Positions 51,409-56,150 of a stretch of DNA of 56,150 nt are shown piece by piece. Under the pieces are notes generated by a model that was given only the letters and a program-made list of their open reading frames with translations, had not been told where the DNA came from and made no database searches. A program made the position numbers and the translations under genes. Position 1 is the first letter of the stretch. The number at the start of each line of letters is the position of its first letter. Location: IMG/VR virus record IMGVR_UViG_3300045283_000278, positions 1 through 56,150 of that record; one strand, 5' to 3'. The DNA comes from a virus.

Positions 51409-51574
51409 CTTGCGTGCGGCCTGCACGGTGCGCGTCACCGACAAGGAGGCGGATTCGCTGGTCAGCCTCGGACTCGCCTACGACCACCCGACCGATGGGC
51501 TGAATCTCACCGGGGACGGCGTTCGCTGGTTCCACGAGGCGCTAGCCGCTACCGCCAGAACGGAGGCGTCGTGA
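51401..51574 (+). CDS. 57-residue protein, unknown
   Basis: It overlaps the previous gene by 8 bases and the next by 4. Possible winged-helix-like end (LTGDGVRWFHEALAA). No family. Confidence 0.55.
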   Translation: MPNLRAACTVRVTDKEADSLVSLGLAYDHPTDGLNLTGDGVRWFHEALAATARTEAS

Positions 51575-51825
51575 GCGTCGACCCCTATGCGCGATGCCGC
51601 GACTGCGGTAGCCGCAACATCGAGGGCATCGCAGACGCCCACGCCATCGGTCGGATTGACCGCCACGGCAACGTTGTGGACGTCACCCGATTCGAGGTAG
51701 CGCTGTCACCCGCGTCGCGAGACAGCCTCTTGTGTGCGGCCTGCGGCTCATGGCGGGTGCGCCCGCCCGAAGGACTGCGTCCGCGAACGCCTGCCTTGAC
51801 CGGAAAGGAGCAGGCCGATGGCTAG
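51571..51825 (+). CDS. 84-residue zinc-ribbon protein
   Basis: It has a GTG start in an overlap. Four Cys in two CxxC pairs (RCRDCGSRN and LLCAACGSW) about 45 residues apart make a zinc ribbon. The function is unknown. Confidence 0.65.
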   Translation: MSVDPYARCRDCGSRNIEGIADAHAIGRIDRHGNVVDVTRFEVALSPASRDSLLCAACGSWRVRPPEGLRPRTPALTGKEQADG

Positions 51826-52069
51826 CGGCTCGTGGGATCGCGGAGGCAAGTTCATGGTCGCCGACGCTGACATCGACCTCATCTTTCGGCTCGACTGCGT
51901 GGGTGGTGTGGTCTGCGCTTGCGGGGCCTATGCCGAGGAAGTCGACGACTTCGGGCAGATCGACGGCCGCCCTGTGTGCCCGTCGTGCTTCGGCGAGGTC
52001 GAAGCTCTCACCACGACCGCCTTGAGCCGTGCCGAGGCGACTGGAAATCAGCGACGCGATGCCGACTGA
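51818..52069 (+). CDS. 83-residue Cys-rich protein
   Basis: It overlaps the previous gene by 8 bases. VVCACGAY and PVCPSCFGE are the two halves of a probable zinc ribbon. The function is unknown. Confidence 0.62.
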   Translation: MASGSWDRGGKFMVADADIDLIFRLDCVGGVVCACGAYAEEVDDFGQIDGRPVCPSCFGEVEALTTTALSRAEATGNQRRDAD

Positions 52070-52253
52070 GCGGCAGAACGATCAGGGGCGCTGGGTAGCG
52101 GCAGAGCCGCTGCCGCCGCCCTTCGGCGTGCGCTGGCAGCACGCGATGCTCCACCGCCGCTCGCTCGGCCAGGGACGAATCCGTGCCTACGTGTGCGGAT
52201 GGCGCGACACCCGAGCCGTGGACGCTTTGAGCCGGGAGCGACAGACCCCATGA
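52059..52253 (+). CDS. 64-residue protein, unknown
   Basis: It starts inside the preceding gene. Basic, with a Pro-rich turn (AAEPLPPPFGVRW). No family. Confidence 0.52.
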   Translation: MPTERQNDQGRWVAAEPLPPPFGVRWQHAMLHRRSLGQGRIRAYVCGWRDTRAVDALSRERQTP

Positions 52254-52456
52254 GAAGCCTCAAGCGCATCCTCGCTTGGGCGTTCATGGCGACCCTCGTT
52301 ATCGGCGGCGGGGTCGCGTTCATCGTCGCCGTAGTGGTGGGCTGCGTCCAGAGCCAGCTGTTCCGCGAGCTAGTGCTGTTCCTGCTTCTCATCCCGGCCG
52401 TCGTTGGCCTATGGATGCTGGGCCTGTGGGCCTGGTACACGATCACCGATGGCTGA
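52250..52456 (+). CDS. 68-residue two-pass membrane protein
   Basis: It is coupled to the previous gene (ATGA). Two hydrophobic helices (LAWAFMATLVIGGGVAFIVAV and LVLFLLLIPAVVGLWMLGLW) separated by CVQSQLFRE. This could be an accessory holin or an exclusion-type membrane protein; nothing decides. Confidence 0.65.
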   Translation: MRSLKRILAWAFMATLVIGGGVAFIVAVVVGCVQSQLFRELVLFLLLIPAVVGLWMLGLWAWYTITDG

Positions 52457-52491
52457 CCCGACCACTTGAGCCGGGGGTGATGATGCGCGGC

Positions 52492-52749
52492 CTATCGCAG
52501 CGACTCGATGACGTAACCCTCCAGCAGGGCGGCATCGGAGACGCCACGGTCGTTGATGTGGTTGGCGATCGCGTACCGCGCGTTCAACACGTGGTCGGTC
52601 TCGTCGTGACCGCCGCTGAAGACCTCAGCCAGCGGCACCCGGCACGACCCGACACCGTCCTCGAGCTTGACATTCCACACCGTCATGAGGCCCTCGTCTG
52701 GTGCTCGTTCGATGGCCTCGAAGCCGATCAGGTCGTCCTCATCACGCAT
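52492..52749 (-). CDS. 85-residue protein on the opposite strand, unknown
   Basis: This is the only leftward gene in the right arm. It starts at the ATG at 52749, 6 bases after a TAGGCT hexamer on the minus strand (52756-52761), a leaderless-type promoter. The protein is acidic, with GLMTVWNVKLEDGVGSCRVPLAEV and ADHVLN-like helices (here TDHVLNARYAIANHI). Orientation and own promoter suggest expression in the lysogen. Function unknown. Confidence 0.6.
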   Translation of the reverse strand: MRDEDDLIGFEAIERAPDEGLMTVWNVKLEDGVGSCRVPLAEVFSGGHDETDHVLNARYAIANHINDRGVSDAALLEGYVIESLR

Positions 52750-52786
52750 CCGTCGAGCCTAGGCGATCAGCAGAGTCGGACGCGCG

Positions 52787-52945
52787 ATGCCTGATCTCCG
52801 CTGCCCCGTCTGCCACCACTGGTCCCCGCGCGAGCAGTGGGACTACAACGCCCGAGCGTTCCTGCTCACGTGCCCACGCTGCGGTGCTGACAGCGACATC
52901 AAGGCCCCCGACGTGCGCCTCCTGGGCGACGAACCACCCACCTGA
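52787..52945 (+). CDS. 52-residue zinc-ribbon protein
   Basis: The ATG at 52787 opens a frame with LRCPVCHHW and LTCPRCGAD, a clean CxxC...CxxC ribbon 20 residues apart, and ends at TGA 52943-52945. It is divergent from the gene at 52492-52749 with 37 bases between. Confidence 0.6.
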   Translation: MPDLRCPVCHHWSPREQWDYNARAFLLTCPRCGADSDIKAPDVRLLGDEPPT

Positions 52946-53033
52946 AACGGGTGAGCCCCGCACGTCTCCGCACGAGGCCCAGTGACCGAGGGAACTCAGA
53001 CCCCCTCAGTCAAGCAGCCCGACAGGACGACGC

Positions 53034-53612
53034 GTGAACGACACACCCCACCAGATCCGTCGCATGACAGACCAGCTCACCGGCGCTCAGCGTCGCGCAC
53101 TGACCCGCGCCAGCCGCAAAGCCGGCGCCCGCATCGCTCCGCGCTTCACCGCACTCGGCAAGGACGGCATCACCCCGGACATGGCCCAACGCCTCCTCGA
53201 GCTCGGCTGGGTCGAAGAACACGAGAAGCGCGAGCTCACGGGCAGGCTCATCACCCTGCACATCACCGACCTCGGGACCCGCATCCTCAACCAGCCCATC
53301 GAAGAGACCATCACCTTCCTGCACCAGGACTCCAGCCACGGCTACACCGACAAAGCCAGCAGCGCACTCCTCTCCGCCGGCGAGGTCCTCACCGAACCAT
53401 CCGAGACGTGGAAGCGCTCAGCCAGCGAGGCCGCGATGGCCGCCAAGCTCAGCAACCCGAAGACGCGCCGCGACCAAGCACGCCGCATCTCCCGCGCCGC
53501 CAGCGGCCGCCACGGCTGGCGCACCAACGGACCCGTCCACCCCGTCAGCCGCCGCGTCGACCCCGCCGAGATCCGCGAAACCGACGACCAGGACCACGAT
53601 GAGGCTGCATAG
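53034..53612 (+). CDS. 192-residue basic protein, unknown
   Basis: It has a GTG start at 53034; an ATG at 53064 is also possible. The N-terminal half has a winged-helix-like pattern (ALTRASRKAG, MAQRLLELGWVEEHEKRELTGRLITLHITDLG, with wing-like strands). The C-terminal half is basic and helical. A DNA-binding role is plausible. The 88 bases upstream hold only a possible 28-codon frame that I do not trust. Confidence 0.62.
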   Translation: MNDTPHQIRRMTDQLTGAQRRALTRASRKAGARIAPRFTALGKDGITPDMAQRLLELGWVEEHEKRELTGRLITLHITDLGTRILNQPIEETITFLHQDSSHGYTDKASSALLSAGEVLTEPSETWKRSASEAAMAAKLSNPKTRRDQARRISRAASGRHGWRTNGPVHPVSRRVDPAEIRETDDQDHDEAA

Positions 53613-54090
53613 CCGCGGGAAACACCGGTCCCACGGATGCCGATCCGTCCCCTATAGTCCGCGCTGGCGCCCCGGCCAGGGCCGCGACCTCGAAGTCGCC
53701 CCGCACGAGCCAGCCCAGGCGCACATCCTCGCTGACCCCGCAGACCGTGGCGCCCCCGCCGCCATGGATCCGCACCAGGCCACAGCACACGACCGCCGCA
53801 ACCGCCGGCGACTCGCGACCGCCGTCCGGCAGGCCGCCATGCACGCAACCGCCGACGAGATGCTCGCCCTCCAAGCCCTCGTCGACGCCACCACCCTCGG
53901 CACCGTCACCGTCGACGACGCCCGCGCAGCCGTCGCCGACCTCCGCCGCGCTCAGCAGCAGCGCAACGCCTGGCCACCCCGCGGCGACGAGCACAACCCC
54001 AAGACCTGCGAGCGCATGGTCTGCCCCGAGTGCGTCGCCCGCATCCCGCCGCGCACCGGCAACGCCGACCCCTTCCGGCTCGCCGCGTGA
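53599..54090 (+). CDS. 163-residue protein with C-terminal zinc site
   Basis: The ATG at 53599 overlaps the previous gene; a later ATG at 53764 is an alternative. Third-position GC is high from about 53665 on. It has a helical middle (AMHATADEMLALQALVDATTLG) and CERMVCPECVARIP near the end. No family. It is coupled to the next gene (GTGA). Confidence 0.55.
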   Translation: MRLHSRGKHRSHGCRSVPYSPRWRPGQGRDLEVAPHEPAQAHILADPADRGAPAAMDPHQATAHDRRNRRRLATAVRQAAMHATADEMLALQALVDATTLGTVTVDDARAAVADLRRAQQQRNAWPPRGDEHNPKTCERMVCPECVARIPPRTGNADPFRLAA

Positions 54091-55115
54091 GCCTCGTCCT
54101 ACAACCCGACCCTGTCGCCGACGTCGCGCCCAAGATCAACGCGGCGCTAGCCAACGGCGGCCAGGCCGCGCTCACCGGCCCCGGCAACCACCGGGCAGTC
54201 ACGCCGATCACGATCCCAGCGAACGCCATGCTGGAGATCGAGGGCGGCACAGTCCTCAACTGCCCGGCCGACACCTCCACACCGAACATCGTCGTCCGCG
54301 AAGGGTTCCTCGTCGGCGCGGGCCGCATCGTCGGCCCCGGCATCAGCAAGGGCATCGGCAAGCCGAACTGCCAAGCGGCAATGGGCGTCTGGGCCGACGA
54401 CCACGCGACCGTGCGCGACCTCCGCGTCTCAGGGTTCCTTGTCGGCGCCGACATCGTCGGCAACCACCAGCACTTCGACAACGTCCGCATCACCGACTGC
54501 TACATCAACCTCACCTTCGGAGCAGGCGCCGACGACTTCGGCGACCAGCACCTCCACAACTGCGACCTGACCGGCGCATACCTCGCCTCCATCGCCGTCG
54601 ACCCATCGAGCACCATCGACAACGCCGAGTTCATCGGCGGCCACGCCGGGTGGGCGCCGTACGGCATCCTGCGGCCCAGCACCCCAGGGTCCACGGCGGG
54701 GAAGCAGTTCATCACCAGCACGGTGTTCAAGGGCTTCGCGTTCGAGACGGTCGGCAACGCCGCCATCTACGACCAGTCCGGGACCAAGGAGGTGTCCAGC
54801 TGCGTGTTCGAGAACGCCGGCGGCATCTTCAACCCCGCGTGGCGCATGTCCGGCGCTCCGCGCGACGGGCTGATCGACGTCGGCACGCTCATGGACGTGC
54901 GCTTCACCGGCTCCGCCACATTCTCCACCCCGGGCGACAAGGCGGTCGTGGTCGCACACAGAGGCGCCGCGAACGTGATCTGGGAGGACGGACGCGCGTT
55001 CTGGCAGGCCGCCAAGGCGCCCGCGATCCTGTCCACGCCATCGGCCAAGGGCGTCTACGTCGTCGGCCCCGACGGCCGCTACTACACCACCGACCTCGCC
55101 CGAACGACGCGATGA
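54087..55115 (+). CDS. Beta-helix (pectate-lyase-fold) protein outside the tail cluster
   Basis: The 342-residue protein has its GTG start in an overlap. It opens with the typical APKINAALANGGQAALTGPGNH entry, followed by short repeated strands (TVLNCPADTSTPNIVV, GAGRIVGPGI, VRDLRVSGFLVGADIVGN, NVRITDCYINLTFG, HLHNCDLTGAYL). This is a right-handed beta-helix as in tailspikes, here without the fibre genes. It could be a second receptor-degrading protein or a surface-acting enzyme. No signal peptide is seen. I cannot name a catalytic site. Confidence 0.75.
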   Translation: MSLVLQPDPVADVAPKINAALANGGQAALTGPGNHRAVTPITIPANAMLEIEGGTVLNCPADTSTPNIVVREGFLVGAGRIVGPGISKGIGKPNCQAAMGVWADDHATVRDLRVSGFLVGADIVGNHQHFDNVRITDCYINLTFGAGADDFGDQHLHNCDLTGAYLASIAVDPSSTIDNAEFIGGHAGWAPYGILRPSTPGSTAGKQFITSTVFKGFAFETVGNAAIYDQSGTKEVSSCVFENAGGIFNPAWRMSGAPRDGLIDVGTLMDVRFTGSATFSTPGDKAVVVAHRGAANVIWEDGRAFWQAAKAPAILSTPSAKGVYVVGPDGRYYTTDLARTTR

Positions 55116-55438
55116 GCCGCGCCGGCCGCATCTGCTGGTGCGGCGCGATGCAGCCGTGCGCTACCCATGCGCGCCGGCCCTGGGATCGCAGTGATGGCCA
55201 GGGCCGCTCACGGCTCAGCGGCTCAGCGCAGCAGAAGCGGGCGCGCCGCATCCTCAGGGTGCACGACGAGGTGTGCCACGTCTGTGGTCTCGGTGGCGCG
55301 GACCAGGCCGATCACGTCATCCCGATCGCCGAGGGCGGCGCGGATAACGACAGCAACATGCGGCCCATCCACAGCGAGCCGTGCCACCGCGAGAAGACCC
55401 AGGCCGAGGCCGCACGAGCACGAGGCGTAAAGACCTGA
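55112..55438 (+). CDS. HNH endonuclease, 108 residues
   Basis: It is coupled to the previous gene (ATGA). CHVCGLGGADQADHVIPIAEGGADNDSNMRPIHSEPCHREKT shows the HNH order: CxxC, DHVIP with the first His, Asn in SNMRP, and CHREK with the last His. The N-terminal part is basic, with CWCGAMQPC. It may be a nicking enzyme used with terminase for packaging, or a free-standing homing nuclease. Confidence 0.86.
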   Translation: MSRAGRICWCGAMQPCATHARRPWDRSDGQGRSRLSGSAQQKRARRILRVHDEVCHVCGLGGADQADHVIPIAEGGADNDSNMRPIHSEPCHREKTQAEAARARGVKT

Positions 55439-55501
55439 ACAAGAACGGCCCCGCAGCGCGCCAACGCCCGGGGCCACGGCCGACACACAGGAGGTGTCGA
55501 C

Positions 55502-56092
55502 ATGACCGAGCGTACCTGCGAAGCCTGCGGCAAGCGCTTCATCCCCACCGCCAAGACTCAGCGCGCTTGCCCGCCCAGCGACCACGACCGAGCACGCGCA
55601 GCAGGACGCCAGGCGCGCAGCCGATGCGCCGTCAAGGTCGCCAACGCGGCCTACCGCAAGCGCCCCGTCGTCATCGGTGAGGTCGGGCTTCCCTTCGACT
55701 GCGCACACTGCGGCAAGCCGTGCACCCCTGGCGTCGACGTCCCGGCTCACGCCTCCCGCTTCTGCTCGTCCGAGCACAAGGCAGCGTGGCACAAGACGCC
55801 CCGCTCGATCACTCTGACGGCCGAGCCCACGTCCCGATCGTCGGCGGCGTACTGCCGCGCCATGCGAGCAGATCCGTGCGCGTACTGCGGAGCGCCGTCG
55901 CAGGCTCTCGACCACATCGTGCCAAGGAGCGACGGTGGGTCGAACGACTGGACGAACCGCACCGGCGTCTGTAGCTCATGCAACAGCACGAAGCAGCAGA
56001 GCCCGCTCCTGATCTTTCTCGGCTGGCGGCAGGCGCGCGATGCCTTCGAACCCTGGCGTCAGATCGTCGCGACGATCCACACCCGCACCTAG
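55502..56092 (+). CDS. HNH endonuclease with additional zinc fingers, 196 residues
   Basis: The ATG at 55502 follows AGGAGG. Three zinc-type modules: CEACGKRFI (N-terminus), CAHCGKPC...FCSSEHK (about 67-100) and the C-terminal HNH core CAYCGAPSQALDHIVPRSDGGSNDWTNRTGVCSSCNSTK. It is the last gene of the window. If the ends are joined, it lies directly upstream of the terminase genes, where HNH proteins often support packaging. Confidence 0.88.
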   Translation: MTERTCEACGKRFIPTAKTQRACPPSDHDRARAAGRQARSRCAVKVANAAYRKRPVVIGEVGLPFDCAHCGKPCTPGVDVPAHASRFCSSEHKAAWHKTPRSITLTAEPTSRSSAAYCRAMRADPCAYCGAPSQALDHIVPRSDGGSNDWTNRTGVCSSCNSTKQQSPLLIFLGWRQARDAFEPWRQIVATIHTRT

Positions 56093-56109
56093 CCCACCGG
56101 AAAGGTGGG
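56093..56109 (+). terminator. Hairpin after the last gene
   Basis: CCCACC (56093-56098) pairs with GGTGGG (56104-56109) across GGAAA. It starts right after the HNH stop and no T-tract follows. It is a weak terminator candidate at the right end of the window. The remaining 41 bases show nothing I can name. Confidence 0.45.
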
Positions 56110-56150
56110 GGAGGGACCAGCTCGAGACGAGGCCCGGGACCGGAGAGCGC

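Noticed and set aside
52951-53037. 28-codon frame before the gene at 53034
   Set aside because: No ribosome site, no protein-like pattern. The stop-start overlap with the next gene is the only support.
53764-54090. Later start for the protein at 53599-54090
   Set aside because: The ATG at 53764 lacks a ribosome site, and coding-type third-position GC already begins near 53665, so the longer form was kept with low confidence.

Overview
The window reads as a complete or nearly complete genome of a temperate, long-tailed (siphovirus-type) phage or prophage from a high-GC actinobacterium. Evidence for this is the very high GC with G/C-biased third codon positions, many GTG starts and ATGA/GTGA gene junctions, an actinophage-style tail module, a large serine integrase, and a protein resembling the actinobacterial mIHF. 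The secreted-protein styles look somewhat like Thermoleophilia (Solirubrobacterales), but that is an impression only. The left end begins just upstream of the terminase genes and the right end stops just after an HNH nuclease gene, so the two ends could be neighbours in a circular or concatemeric form.

Layout. 83-7119: packaging and head (small and large terminase, portal, MuF-like protein, scaffold with a (Asp-Pro)14 tract, P22-type coat). 7204-16300: host-recognition proteins (discoidin/Ig-like fibre, beta-helix tailspike, second fibre), interrupted by a leftward OafA-type acyltransferase gene, which looks like a moron. 16306-23036: tandem Ig-like proteins, head-tail connector genes and the major tail tube gene. 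Five glycosyltransferase genes are wedged between the first and second connector genes (17729-21348). 23033-31883: tail assembly chaperones with a likely -1 frameshift, a 1713-residue tape measure and baseplate/minor tail genes. 31918-34974: lysis region (coiled-coil membrane proteins, M15-type peptidase, holin, lysozyme-like lysin), closed by a hairpin. 35057-36807: a leftward secreted protein and the genetic switch (repressor-like and Cro-like HTH proteins, divergent). 36807-43609: early rightward operon with a Sak4-like ATPase, a PD-(D/E)XK nuclease, an Hjc-like resolvase and an mIHF-like protein. 43457-45034: serine integrase, leftward. 45127-47345: replication protein and DnaB-like helicase. 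47342-54090: about twenty small, mostly overlapping genes, many Cys-rich. 54087-56092: a beta-helix protein and two HNH nucleases.

How it fits together. The late genes make and fill the particle. The glycosyltransferases probably decorate virion proteins, and the acyltransferase probably modifies the lysogen's surface. The early operon supplies recombination and replication-initiation functions but no DNA polymerase, so host replication machinery is presumably used. Three genes that face left against the main operons (acyltransferase, integrase, 52492-52749), plus the Cro-like gene, carry a TAnnnT hexamer 6-10 nt before the start codon. This is the actinobacterial leaderless-promoter pattern. 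I found no tRNA, rRNA, CRISPR array or insertion sequence. No stretch over 300 bases lacks a gene; the longest gaps are 14694-14878, 32979-33137 and 35747-35894.
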